Below, in pieces: positions 36,412 through 46,022 of a stretch of DNA of 64,000 nucleotides; the first letter of the stretch is position 1; each line of letters opens with the position of its first letter. Source of the DNA: Novosphingobium sp. IK01. Lineage in GTDB: Bacteria > Pseudomonadota > Alphaproteobacteria > Sphingomonadales > Sphingomonadaceae. The position numbers were made by a program, and so were the translations under genes. The notes under the pieces were generated by a model. The model was not told the origin of the DNA. It searched no databases and saw only the letters and a program-made list of their open reading frames with translations. The DNA is taken from NCBI RefSeq assembly GCF_033242265.1, contig NZ_BTFW01000001.1:3431001-3495000 (forward strand), written 5' to 3'.

Positions 36412-39400
36412 CAGGCACCGGCCCCGTAGGCGTTGACGGCGAACTCCTCGACCTTTTCGCGGATTGTCTTGGTTTCGCCGATGCCGTGTTCGGTCAGAAT
36501 GCGGCGGACCTGCTGACGCAGCGTTCGCAGATAGGCCTCCATATGCGCAAAGGCAGGCTGCGTCGCGGCGGCATCAGCATAGACCGAGCCGATGGCAATA
36601 GCGGCGACCTGCAACGCGTCGTGCGCGGTGTCGGTCGCAATGGCTTCCATGATGCGCAGGATTGAAAAGGCCTTTTCGTCCATGCCAAGCTCGGCGTGCG
36701 CGCCCTGCTCGGCCTGTATGTCGCCGGTCAGCCCCTCGAAGTCGGCCAAGCCATCGGCGGCGGCGATCTGCCCTTGTTCGAAACGCCGGATTATCTCCAG
36801 CACCCGTTCGGAGAAGCGGCCATACTGGGCCGGGTTCTTGTCCACCAGTTCGCGAGTGACGCGGCGAAGCTCGGCAGACTTGCGCACGAAGGCTTCCTGC
36901 AACTCTTCCTCGGACCGCTCTTCGGTGTCGAAGTCGTCGGCGAAGTTGGGATCGGTGAGGTTGCGCAGTCGGATCGTGGTGGACAGGCCGGTGACGTGGA
37001 CGTGCGCCTCCAGCATATCCCTGATCTTGCCTGAATAGCTGCGATGGTCGAGGCTTTCGTCCTTGGCGATGGCCTGCGTGGCGAGGCGCAGGAACGCCGC
37101 CGCCCACTTCACTTCGGCGGTGAAGTCCAGAATGGCCGGATCAGGCGAGAGGTCAGCGTAGACCTTGATGAACGTCCGGGTCAGGCGCTGGAGGTCGAAC
37201 CATTCGTCTTCCCGCCCGTCTGCGGCAATGGCTGCGGCGGTATAGGCGGCGGCCTTCTCGTCCATGCCTTCCAGCCCCATGGCGCGCTTCTGCGCCCGGT
37301 AGCGGGCATGGGCTTCCTTGAGGTCGTTGCGCAAAATGGCGATGTCGCGCAGCGCGTTCTCCACATCGTCGGCGCGGTAAGACTTCAACGCCTCGTCGAG
37401 ATGGTTGGTGACGCCAATGTAATCGACAATCCGGCCATTGGGCTTGGCAATCTCGCCACCATCCTCGCCCTTGAACGTGTGGGTGCGATTGGTGCGGGCA
37501 ATGGCTTGGAGAAGGTTGTGCTCCTTCAAGGGCTTGTCGAGATACATGACATGCTCGATGGGCGCGTCAAACCCGGTCAGCAGCTTGTCGCAGACGATCA
37601 GCAGTTGCGGATCGGCCCCGCGTATCTTGAACGCCTTTTTAGCTGCCTTCTCGGCCTCGGCATCGAGGTAATGCGCCTCAAGCTCGGCCCGCAGCGCTGC
37701 CACCTCGGCGTTCTCGCTGGGCTTGTTGTCCTCTTGGCTCTTGGAATAGACGCAAGCTAGCATGGCATCAGCCTTCGCTCGCGCCGCCTCGTTATCCATG
37801 CTGCCCTTGACCAGATCGGCGGCAATCACCTTGGCCAGCGCAGCGCGATAGAGCACCACCGACTCGCGATCCACCGCGACCACCTGCGCCTTATAGCGGT
37901 CCGGCTGGCACACCGCCTTGAAGTGTTCCCATATGTCGAGCGCGATCAGGCGAACGCGTTCGGGGTGCTTAGCGATGGTCGCCAGTGTCAGGCCCTTGCG
38001 CTTCAATTCCTCGCGCTTGTCGTCGGGCAGATCGACGAACCAGCGGTCGAACAGGATGTCGATCTCGGCCTCGTTGATCGACCAGTCGGCTTTCCGGCCT
38101 TCATAGAGGATCGGCACGGTCGCGCCGTCGCGTACCGCGTCGTCGATGCCATACTTGTCGAGGTAGCCTTCCCCGGCGATGCTGAACCTTGCGTAGGTGT
38201 CCTTGTCGGTGGATTTGATCGGCGTGCCGGTGAAGCCGTAGAAATGGGCATCGGGCAGCGTCGCTTGCAGGAACGCGCCCAAGTCCTTTTCTTGCGTGCG
38301 GTGGCACTCGTCCACCAGCACGATCCAGTTGGCCGAGTTGGGGATGGCCTCCTTCGACCCGGCGAACTTGAAGATGGTGGAAAGCAGGATTTGCCCGTTG
38401 CCGCCCCGGTTCACCGCCTCGCGCAGCGCCGCCACAGACGCGCATTGCGTTGGGTTGGGCAGGCCACAGGCGACGAATGTCTTGCTGATCTGATCGTCGA
38501 GGTCGATCCGGTCGGTCAGCACAAGGATGTTGGGATTGGCGAGGCTGGGCGCGTCGAGCGTCAGATGGGTTTTCAGCTTGAGCGCGAGGAATACCATCGT
38601 CAGGCTCTTGCCCGAACCCTGCGTGTGCCAGATCAGCCCCTTGCGGTGCTCGCCCGTTGCAACCCGTTGCACCGCCTTGTTGACGGCGCGAAACTGCTGA
38701 TAGCGGCAGACCTTCTTGTTCTTGCGGCCCGTCTCCGGGTCCACCTCGAACACGATGAAGTGCGCCAGCAGGTCCAGCAACCGCGATGGCTCACACAGGC
38801 ACCACAGGTCTTTCGACAGGTCGTCCGGGAAGTCTGCGCGGGTCCGGGGCCACGCATCAGGCCACGGGGCATAGAACTGCGCCGGGCTGCCCGTCGCGCC
38901 ATAGAGGGTCGCCATGCCATCGGTGACGATGTTGAAGGCGTTGGGCGCGAACAGGCGCGGGATGTCGCGCTCATACTGCTTGATCTGCTCAAAGGCTTCC
39001 TCGGCTCGCGCCGTGGCTTTCAGCGGCGACTTGGCCTCGATCACCACCAGCGGGATGCCGTTCACGAACAGCACCACGTCGGGGATGCGCGGGCGCTGGG
39101 CGGCCACGCGGAACTGGCGGGTGACGTGGAACTGGTTGCGGGCGGGGTGCTTGAAGTCGATCAGCGTGATCGGACTGTCGCGGTTTTCGCCGGTCAGGCG
39201 GCGGGAATAGCCGCCGCGCAGCTTGCGCTGCCAGTCCTCATTGTCGGACAGGGTGGCAAGGTCGGCATAGATTGCCTCGGCGTCGGCCTCGCCAATGCCA
39301 TTGAGATCGCGCAGCGCGGCGATCAGCACGGGTTTCAGGATGACCCGGTTTTCCTCCGCCCGCATCGCCAAGGCGGCGGCTGGCGACAGCGCCTGCCAGC

Positions 39401-39455
39401 CCATCGCGACCAGCACATCGAGCGCGGGCTTTTCGGCAAGGCGATACTCGCTCAT
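36411..39455 (-). CDS. hsdR: Type I restriction endonuclease subunit R
   Basis: This 1014-residue motor and nuclease subunit has an N-terminal PD-(D/E)xK nuclease, with Asp near 126 (IPDVVLFVNG) and Glu140-Ala-Lys142 (VVIEAKSPLK). Superfamily 2 helicase motifs follow: Walker A QGSGKSLTM (about 280-287) and DECHR (382-386), then motif VI region LLQAIARTNRTH. It translocates unmethylated DNA and cuts at a distance when bound to HsdM2S. Its start overlaps the hsdS stop by 4 bp. Confidence 0.95.
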   Translation of the reverse strand: MSEYRLAEKPALDVLVAMGWQALSPAAALAMRAEENRVILKPVLIAALRDLNGIGEADAEAIYADLATLSDNEDWQRKLRGGYSRRLTGENRDSPITLIDFKHPARNQFHVTRQFRVAAQRPRIPDVVLFVNGIPLVVIEAKSPLKATARAEEAFEQIKQYERDIPRLFAPNAFNIVTDGMATLYGATGSPAQFYAPWPDAWPRTRADFPDDLSKDLWCLCEPSRLLDLLAHFIVFEVDPETGRKNKKVCRYQQFRAVNKAVQRVATGEHRKGLIWHTQGSGKSLTMVFLALKLKTHLTLDAPSLANPNILVLTDRIDLDDQISKTFVACGLPNPTQCASVAALREAVNRGGNGQILLSTIFKFAGSKEAIPNSANWIVLVDECHRTQEKDLGAFLQATLPDAHFYGFTGTPIKSTDKDTYARFSIAGEGYLDKYGIDDAVRDGATVPILYEGRKADWSINEAEIDILFDRWFVDLPDDKREELKRKGLTLATIAKHPERVRLIALDIWEHFKAVCQPDRYKAQVVAVDRESVVLYRAALAKVIAADLVKGSMDNEAARAKADAMLACVYSKSQEDNKPSENAEVAALRAELEAHYLDAEAEKAAKKAFKIRGADPQLLIVCDKLLTGFDAPIEHVMYLDKPLKEHNLLQAIARTNRTHTFKGEDGGEIAKPNGRIVDYIGVTNHLDEALKSYRADDVENALRDIAILRNDLKEAHARYRAQKRAMGLEGMDEKAAAYTAAAIAADGREDEWFDLQRLTRTFIKVYADLSPDPAILDFTAEVKWAAAFLRLATQAIAKDESLDHRSYSGKIRDMLEAHVHVTGLSTTIRLRNLTDPNFADDFDTEERSEEELQEAFVRKSAELRRVTRELVDKNPAQYGRFSERVLEIIRRFEQGQIAAADGLADFEGLTGDIQAEQGAHAELGMDEKAFSILRIMEAIATDTAHDALQVAAIAIGSVYADAAATQPAFAHMEAYLRTLRQQVRRILTEHGIGETKTIREKVEEFAVNAYGAGA

Positions 39456-40657
39456 AGGGCCTTCCGATTTTCTGGCACCCGCACGCGACCGGAGAGAAGG
39501 TCGGACATGAGGTTGGCCTTTGTGCGATGAAGCGTGTCCAGCGAAGTCTGCGCAGCCACGATCTCACCGTCGATGGCATCGACCATCGCGCTGATCTCGA
39601 TCATTTCAGCTTGGCTCAAGGCCGGGACCTCGATTGCGGAGAACGTGCTCTTGTTGATGATCGGAACGGCCTGCTTTCCGGCGTTCGCCACTATCGTGTC
39701 ATAGGCCGCGACACAGGCGAGATAGACGAAGCCTGCGGTTTGAGCAGGGCAGCAGATGGCGTTGATTTGCTGGTTCGTTACGCACCGTTCGCGAGCGACA
39801 GCGGTCTTGCCGACAGTCGAACCGATGCACGTTACAAGAACCGAGTTGGCGGGCAGAACGGTGCCGCCATGACCGCTGCCCGCCACAAGAGTGCGCGGCG
39901 CATCAGAAACCGAGATGTTCCCGGCCACCAGATCACCCGGTGTCACGAATGGTAGATCGCCACCCCACAGGTCGGCTTGCTTTGGCGATGGCGTCCGCCC
40001 TGTCACGATCTTTCCGAGACTAGCCATGGCAGTAGTGGCTTCGCAACTGTCGGTCACGTCTCGCGCCAGCTTGCCGACCAGTTCCCGACAGGAAGCCAAG
40101 GCGGCCTCATTCGCCGCAATCGCCTCATCCACCGACCGTAGCACCTCGGCGATCCGCCGCTGCTCGTCGAGCGGGGGCAGAGGGCCGGATAAGGCAGCCA
40201 GCTTCTGCTTGTTCAGCGTCACGCCCTTGATGGCTTGATCCGTGTCGGCACCTTCTACAATGCGCGATAGCCAATAGGGCAGGAACGATGTGTCGATACC
40301 CTTGATGGGCACGAAGGCGGCAATCGCCTCATTGGTGAACAGGTCTGTGCCTGCAACCGCGACCCGACCAATCGTGAGCTTGAAGCTCATCATTATCGTT
40401 CCGGCCTTCACCAGCTTGACGTTCGAGTTCGCAACGCCAGCGTCTGTAATGCGCTCTTTCGTCGCTACGATCACCGGCTGTCGCAGGTCCGAAATGGCCA
40501 CCCAAGGATGACCGTCGCCGTTCGTTGCCCAATACTCCGGCTTGTGTCGCGGCGGCGTTCCTCCGATGTTGATCCGGCAGAGATCACCAAGGCAAGCGTT
40601 GCGCCATCCATCGGGCGACTCATCTGCGACCCGCTCCAGTTCCGCCACCGCGCTCAC
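39452..40657 (-). CDS. hsdS: Type I restriction specificity subunit S
   Basis: This 401-residue protein has two target-recognition domains (GWRNACLGDLCRINIGGTPPR and AMASLGKIVTGRTPSPKQADLW), each followed by a conserved helix (IPPLDEQRRIAEVLRSVDEAI-like and the terminal QTSLDTLHRTKANLMSDLLSGRVRVP). It dictates the bipartite DNA site methylated by HsdM and restricted by HsdR. It overlaps rhuM by 4 bp at its start and hsdR at its end. Confidence 0.93.
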   Translation of the reverse strand: MSAVAELERVADESPDGWRNACLGDLCRINIGGTPPRHKPEYWATNGDGHPWVAISDLRQPVIVATKERITDAGVANSNVKLVKAGTIMMSFKLTIGRVAVAGTDLFTNEAIAAFVPIKGIDTSFLPYWLSRIVEGADTDQAIKGVTLNKQKLAALSGPLPPLDEQRRIAEVLRSVDEAIAANEAALASCRELVGKLARDVTDSCEATTAMASLGKIVTGRTPSPKQADLWGGDLPFVTPGDLVAGNISVSDAPRTLVAGSGHGGTVLPANSVLVTCIGSTVGKTAVARERCVTNQQINAICCPAQTAGFVYLACVAAYDTIVANAGKQAVPIINKSTFSAIEVPALSQAEMIEISAMVDAIDGEIVAAQTSLDTLHRTKANLMSDLLSGRVRVPENRKAL

Positions 40658-41688
40658 TTGCCCTTACCCTTCGGCTTGGTCTTGGGCCGGGCCGCGCCGA
40701 TCTGCTTTGCCTTTTTCGTCGCCTCCACAAATGCGCCCTCCACCGCGCTGGGCGCGTCAAGTTGGCGGGCGTGCCATTGGTCATATTGCGCCAGCGCCTT
40801 GGCCTTGGCGACCTCGGCAGAGATATGGCCCGCATGGGTCAGCACATCGCGGTCGCCCAGCCGCAGGAAGTCATCCAGCTTGGCGATCCAGTCGCGCATG
40901 GTCATGGGCTTGCGCGCCATCGCCTGCAACTCGGCAAACTCCAGATAGGCGGTGACGATGCGGTTCAGCGCCTCGATCTCTTCCGCGTTCAGATAGTTCT
41001 TGGCGGTGGCCACGTCGTTCTTGCGCACCGCCCCACCCTTGGACTGGTTGGCCCATGAGGTCAGGCCCATGTTGTCCTTGGTGGCATCGGCGCGGGCATC
41101 AATGATCTCGGCAGCGGTGTGGCCATGCGCCGCCCAATGCATCTTGTTTTGCACAGTCTGAAAGAACAACTGGCTGGCCTCGGCGCTGCCGTCATAGTCC
41201 ACGGCTGTGGCGTAGATGTCCAAGACCTTCTTGTAGAACAGCTTTTCCGACGAACGGATGTCGCGGATGCGGGCAAGCAGTTCCTCGAAATAGTCGGCCT
41301 CGGGGTCTTTCAGCTTCGCATCGTCCATGGCGAAGCCCTTGACCAGATACTCCGCCAGCGTGGTGGACGCCCAGCGCCGGAACTGCGCACCGCGTGGCGA
41401 GCGGACCCGGAAGCCCACGGCAAGGATCATGGGCAGGGAATAGTGGGCGACTTGCCTTGTGACGCTGCGCGCGCCCTCGGTTTGAACTATTGAGAATTGC
41501 TCAATAGTTGCCTCCGGCTGCTCGCCTTCCTCGACGATGGCCTTGATATGCTTGTTGATATTGGAAACGGTCGTCTCGAACAGATCGGCAAGCTGCACCT
41601 GTGTCAGCCATACCGACCCGCGCTCCGCCTTGAGTTGAAAGGCCGCTTGTCCATCTTCGGTGTTATAGAGGACGATCTCACCCGACAT
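40654..41688 (-). CDS. rhuM: RhuM-family protein within the RM operon
   Basis: This 344-residue protein has the RhuM signature: an N-terminal winged-helix part (GSVWLTQVQLADLFETTVSNINKHI), HYSLPMILAVGFRVRSPRGAQFRRWA and a C-terminal KNYLNAEEIEALNRIVTAYLEFAELQA segment. The ATG at 41688 overlaps the hsdM end by 11 bp. RhuM genes are often found between hsdM and hsdS; their function is not established. A regulatory or toxin-like role is possible. Confidence 0.88.
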   Translation of the reverse strand: MSGEIVLYNTEDGQAAFQLKAERGSVWLTQVQLADLFETTVSNINKHIKAIVEEGEQPEATIEQFSIVQTEGARSVTRQVAHYSLPMILAVGFRVRSPRGAQFRRWASTTLAEYLVKGFAMDDAKLKDPEADYFEELLARIRDIRSSEKLFYKKVLDIYATAVDYDGSAEASQLFFQTVQNKMHWAAHGHTAAEIIDARADATKDNMGLTSWANQSKGGAVRKNDVATAKNYLNAEEIEALNRIVTAYLEFAELQAMARKPMTMRDWIAKLDDFLRLGDRDVLTHAGHISAEVAKAKALAQYDQWHARQLDAPSAVEGAFVEATKKAKQIGAARPKTKPKGKGK

Positions 41689-43177
41689 AGCCGAGCCTCC
41701 GCAGATGGCCAAACATCACGGCCTCAGCCTCGTTGCGCTTGGCGATCAGGTCTTGCAGCTTGGCGACTTCCGCCGCGACATCGACCGCCTCGGCATCGGC
41801 GCCGGTTTGCACATAGCGGCTGATGTTGAGGTTGTGGCCATTGGCGGCGATCTCGTCCACCGGCACCACGCGGGCCAGTTTCTCGATGTCGGCAAAGCCA
41901 TGCACCGCCTCGGCCAGCGCATGGATGTGTTCATCGGTCAGGAAGTTCTGCGCCTTGCCGGGCTGGAACGTGGCGTCGCCATTGACGATGAGCACCTTGC
42001 CTTGGCGCTCGGCTGGCTTCTTCTTGCGGCAGATGAGCACCGCCGCCGGGATGCCCGCGCCATAGAACAGGTTGGGAGCCAGGCCGACGACCGCCTCGAT
42101 CACGTCGGCCTCAAGCATGGCCTGCCGAATGCGCCCCTCGGCCCCGCCACGGAACAGCACGCCATGCGGCACCACCACGGCCAGAATGCCTTCATCCTTC
42201 AGGCTGGCCAGCATGTGCTGCACAAAGGCAAGGTCGCCATAGCCCTTGGGTGGGCAGCCATATTCGTCGCGCCCGAATGGGTCGCCGTTCTGCCAGACCT
42301 CGTAGCCCCACACCTTTTCGGAGAAGGGCGGATTGGCCAGAACGCGGTCATAGGCCCCGATGCCCTCGACGAACTCGCGGGCTTTGGGATCGTATCGCTT
42401 GGGGCTGAGGATGGTGTCACCCTTGGCGATGAAGGCGTCTTCCACGTCGTGCAGGAACAGGTTTATCTGCGCGATGCCCCAAGTGGCGAAGTTCTTTTCC
42501 TGCCCGTAGAGCGACAGACTACGGGCGTTCTCGCCCTTGTCCTTCACATACTGCACGGCCTCCAGCAGCATGCCAGCCGAGCCGCAGGTCGGGTCATAGA
42601 TCGACATGCCGGGGCGTGGCTGAAGGATTTCGACCATCAGGCGGACGATGGAGCGGGGCGTGTAGAACTCGCCACCCTTCTTGCCCGCCCCTTCTGCAAA
42701 CATCTTGATGAGATAGAGATAGGCATCGCCCAGCATGTCGGCTGGCACATCGGCATTGCGCAGGCGGTGCTTCTCGAAATGGGAGAGCAGCTTTTCCAGC
42801 AGGGCGTCGGAGAAGCGGTCCTGATTGGCAAAGTCCACATCGCCGAACACGCCGCGCAGGCGTAGGTTGCGGTCTTCGATAGCGGCCAGCGCGTTGTTGA
42901 GGCGCTGGCCGATCAAGGTGGACTGCTGGCGCACTGCCTCCCAGCGGTGCTCGGCAGGCACGTCATAGCGGTGCTCGTCGGGATCAGCAGCCTCGTCGCG
43001 GTCGCCGGTTTCGGCCAAAAGCTGCTCGTATTCTTCGTCCCACACGTCGCACAGGCGCTTATAGAACAGCAGGCCGAAGATGTATTGCTTGTAATCCCCG
43101 GCATCGACTGTGCCGCGTAGAATATCGGCAGCCCCCCAAAGGTGACGTTCAAGTTCTTGTTGTGTTAGCTTTGCCAT
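41678..43177 (-). CDS. hsdM: Type I DNA methyltransferase subunit M
   Basis: This 499-residue N6-adenine methylase has an N-terminal HsdM helical domain (ELERHLWGAADILRGTVD), the SAM-binding motif IYDPTCGSAGML (about 193-204) and the catalytic NPPF (282-285). With HsdS it methylates the host site and protects it from HsdR. It is the first gene of the RM operon; a 340-bp gene-free spacer lies upstream. Confidence 0.96.
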   Translation of the reverse strand: MAKLTQQELERHLWGAADILRGTVDAGDYKQYIFGLLFYKRLCDVWDEEYEQLLAETGDRDEAADPDEHRYDVPAEHRWEAVRQQSTLIGQRLNNALAAIEDRNLRLRGVFGDVDFANQDRFSDALLEKLLSHFEKHRLRNADVPADMLGDAYLYLIKMFAEGAGKKGGEFYTPRSIVRLMVEILQPRPGMSIYDPTCGSAGMLLEAVQYVKDKGENARSLSLYGQEKNFATWGIAQINLFLHDVEDAFIAKGDTILSPKRYDPKAREFVEGIGAYDRVLANPPFSEKVWGYEVWQNGDPFGRDEYGCPPKGYGDLAFVQHMLASLKDEGILAVVVPHGVLFRGGAEGRIRQAMLEADVIEAVVGLAPNLFYGAGIPAAVLICRKKKPAERQGKVLIVNGDATFQPGKAQNFLTDEHIHALAEAVHGFADIEKLARVVPVDEIAANGHNLNISRYVQTGADAEAVDVAAEVAKLQDLIAKRNEAEAVMFGHLRRLGYVG

Positions 43178-43517
43178 TCAATTCAACTCGCTGGCAGAAA
43201 TGAGCCTGCCTTGGCAATGGAGTAGAACGTGCCAGCCTTCCTGTCGAGGCGGGATGGCGATGAAAGGGCGTAAACCGGTTCGTGTGGGAACCAAGTTCAA
43301 GGGCTGCCACTAGCGCGTTCTTGCGGTAGCGCGTTACCTGCGATGGGGCACCCTCGTGGGAGGACCCGCGCTCATGGAAGGGCCGGAAAGCCGCCGGGTG
43401 TGACGCAGTGACGCACTTTGGCCCGAACAAGTTCCTATATGCGCAAATGAGTGCAGGAGTATAACCCCCACACTCATTCACTTTAGGGCGTCACCCCGTC
43501 ACAGCGTCATTAAGTAA
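43178..43517. other. Gene-free spacer with iterons, origin-like
   Basis: No gene is visible. The part next to the primase gene has two tandem GTGACGCA (43400-43415) and, reversed, GCGTCAC (43488-43494), CCGTCAC (43496-43502) and GCGTCA (43504-43509). Between them an 8-bp inverted repeat AATGAGTG/CACTCATT (43446-43453 and 43471-43478) frames a short loop. This could be the replication origin bound by the P4-type primase-helicase, and it must also hold the hsdM promoter. Confidence 0.45.
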
Positions 43518-45755
43518 TTAAAACAGCGGCTTGATACGCAAGCCCACCAGCCCGCGCTTGCGCGAAGTGCGCTTGTCCGTCACGCCCGCAACCGTCGACT
43601 GCAGCCGCTCCGAGAAGGAACTTACATTGGGCAGGCGGTCGCGCATATAGCCTTCGCTAACCGCCCAATTGCAAAACGCCTCATAGGCCACACTGGTCGC
43701 CACCCAATGTCCCGGTGCGGCTTCGATGCCAATTTCGATCCACGCCTGCACAGCATCCGCCTTGCACACCCATTCACGCAAGGCGCTCTTGCTGGACTGC
43801 GGCTCGCTGAAGGCGCGGTTGCGGATCACCCGCGAGGCGCCGGCCACCGCCCATGCCAGCAACAAGTCGGCCTCCTCGGCCCCGATGCGCTTGCCGATGT
43901 GCTCGACGCGCTCGGCCTTGGGCACGGTGTGGTTGAACGGGACCACCAAGAGGCGGCGCTGCACGCCACGGTCCATCCCGCCCTTGTAAGGCGGCAGAAC
44001 ATTCGTGGCGAACATATGCTGCGCGTGCGGGCAGAACTCGATGCAACTCTTGTAAACATCGCGCCCGTTGACCTGCTCGCCCGTGATGATGGTCTTGAAG
44101 GTGTCCGAGGCGATGGCGGCGCCAGACAATTCATCCGTGGCATTGAGCAGCTTGCCCGCCAGCCCGACGACATAGCGCTCGTCGCTCATCTTGGCCGCCG
44201 TGATGGCGCTCACCGCACTGGGCGGCAAAAGCCCGCGCATCAGGTCCAGAATCTGGCTCTTCCCGTTCTCGGCGGTCATGCCATACAAGATCACAGCCTT
44301 CGGCTCGCGCAGTTCCGTGGCATAGCCCAGCGCCGAAACGCCCGCGATTTCGGCCAAGAGGTTGATCTTGTCTGCCGCGTCTTCGTCACCGGCAAAGGAG
44401 CCAGTCAGGAGACGGTCGAGCAGACTGCCAGAAGGCACACCACCACTCATGCCAGCCGCCCAGCAACCGGGCAACGTATGGCGTGCGCGGTCGTTCGGCG
44501 CATGGGGGCGCTGTGACGGCTGGCCATCAGCATCAAAGGTGATGAAGCCAGACGCGCAGTTGATTCCCATGACGGGGTTTTCGAAGAAGTCGGGCACGGC
44601 ACACATCATCTGCAATTCGTGCAAGATGGATTCGATCTTTTTGGTGCCCAGCTTCAACAGGGTCGGGCGTTCATTTCCCACCTCTGCGCCGTCGAAGTGC
44701 TGGACACCGCGCCACAACTCAGTCCTGCTGAGCACCTGCCAGCGGGTTTCCCGGTAATGCCAGAACTCGCCTTCGGCATGCACGAGGGTACCCAAATGCC
44801 GCTTCAGCAAGGAATGCAAGACCTGTGCGACTTCAACCTCCGACCCAGCTTCGAAAATGGTAAGGCGACCTTCCCGTGACAAGAAGTCTTCCACCGAAAT
44901 CGAGGCCGCGCTGGCCGGTGACGCAGGAGGCGTATCGTCGCTGCTTTCGATCAACTTCTCAAGCGTGGCGCGGTCATTACCCTCGATAGCCAGCCAATCG
45001 CTGACATCGCCCTTTTCGGGCAAATCAGGCAAATGCACAATGCGGACAGACGCAGCGATGCCCGAAAGCTTGTAGGCGACCACATTGGCATGGCGGCGGC
45101 CAGCATCATCGTTATCAGGCAGCAAGACGACAGTCTTATCGCGCAGCATTTCACTGTAATTGTCCTGCCACTTGCCAGCTCCGCCGGGGTTGCAGGTGGC
45201 AACGAAGCCCAGCGCGGTCAGATTATCGACGTCCTTCTCGCCCTCCACGATCAAGACCACGCAATTAGCCTGCGCCACACTCTGCGCCTTGTAGAGGGTG
45301 CGGTGCTCGGCGCTGACGGCCTTGATCCACTGGCCGGGGTGGTCGGGATCAGGGCGGCGCTGGCTGAAGCCCTTGGGTTCATAGCGCAAAACCTGCATCT
45401 TCAGTTCGCCGGTCCAGTGATCAAAATAATCGTAAGTCTTAGCGAGCTTGCCGCGCTGCCCCTTGGGAGCGGTCGCCTTCCGGTTATCATTGGCGCCCTC
45501 GGCATAGCCGCCAGCCGAGCGAGGGCGGTGCTTAGGGGCCGCTTCGGGCCAGAGGTTGCGTGCCTTCAGTTCGCCGATGACGTCGCGGGGGGCGCAGCCT
45601 GCATGGCAATGGACAAGCACGCGGCCTTCCTTGCCATCCGTGACGGACAACGAAGCGGTCTGGTCGTCGTGAACAGGGCACTTGCAAGCATAGCCACTGC
45701 CCGAAGCGCGATAGTTGCGGTCCAGCCCTTGGGCGATCTTGAGAGCGTTGATCAT
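43518..45755 (-). CDS. P4-type primase-helicase (zinc-finger, TOPRIM and D5-like ATPase)
   Basis: This 745-residue replication protein has an N-terminal CHC2-type zinc site (CKCPVHDD...VHCHAGC, residues 24-54), a TOPRIM domain (VLIVEGEKDVDNLTALGF, VVLLPDNDDAGRRHA, about 190-260) and a C-terminal D5/SF3 helicase with Walker A GMTAENGKSQ and FATNVLPPYKGGMDRGVQRR. Proteins of this kind prime and unwind DNA for autonomous replication of satellite phages and islands. The ATG at 45755 gives the standard N-terminus and overlaps the AlpA stop by 4 bp. Confidence 0.9.
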   Translation of the reverse strand: MINALKIAQGLDRNYRASGSGYACKCPVHDDQTASLSVTDGKEGRVLVHCHAGCAPRDVIGELKARNLWPEAAPKHRPRSAGGYAEGANDNRKATAPKGQRGKLAKTYDYFDHWTGELKMQVLRYEPKGFSQRRPDPDHPGQWIKAVSAEHRTLYKAQSVAQANCVVLIVEGEKDVDNLTALGFVATCNPGGAGKWQDNYSEMLRDKTVVLLPDNDDAGRRHANVVAYKLSGIAASVRIVHLPDLPEKGDVSDWLAIEGNDRATLEKLIESSDDTPPASPASAASISVEDFLSREGRLTIFEAGSEVEVAQVLHSLLKRHLGTLVHAEGEFWHYRETRWQVLSRTELWRGVQHFDGAEVGNERPTLLKLGTKKIESILHELQMMCAVPDFFENPVMGINCASGFITFDADGQPSQRPHAPNDRARHTLPGCWAAGMSGGVPSGSLLDRLLTGSFAGDEDAADKINLLAEIAGVSALGYATELREPKAVILYGMTAENGKSQILDLMRGLLPPSAVSAITAAKMSDERYVVGLAGKLLNATDELSGAAIASDTFKTIITGEQVNGRDVYKSCIEFCPHAQHMFATNVLPPYKGGMDRGVQRRLLVVPFNHTVPKAERVEHIGKRIGAEEADLLLAWAVAGASRVIRNRAFSEPQSSKSALREWVCKADAVQAWIEIGIEAAPGHWVATSVAYEAFCNWAVSEGYMRDRLPNVSSFSERLQSTVAGVTDKRTSRKRGLVGLRIKPLF

Positions 45756-45946
45756 GCTGCGCGCTCCTCGCTGGTGGAGCGGGTGGTGCGGCTTTCCAGC
45801 CAAGTCTCAAGGTCGCACTGGCGGTAACGGACAGCGCCACCAAGCTTCACATACACAGGGCCATCGCCCTTAACGCGGAAGCGGTTCATGGTCGGCTGGC
45901 TGAGCTTCAGCAGCTTGGCGGCTTCTTCAGTAGTCAAAACATTCAT
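45752..45946 (-). CDS. AlpA-like / excisionase-type helix-turn-helix protein
   Basis: This 64-residue MerR-like DNA-binding protein reads LTTEEAAKLLKLSQPTMNRFRVKGDG...YVKLGGAVRYRQCDLETWLE, the standard helix-turn-helix/excisionase domain. In P4-type islands it activates excision or replication genes. It is translationally coupled to the primase-helicase and heads that operon. Confidence 0.88.
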   Translation of the reverse strand: MNVLTTEEAAKLLKLSQPTMNRFRVKGDGPVYVKLGGAVRYRQCDLETWLESRTTRSTSEERAA

Positions 45947-46022
45947 AGGTTTGTCACCTCATCGTTTGCGGTGACAAAACAATTAGGCTGACAAAAAATC
46001 CCGACGAAATTGCTTATCGGGA

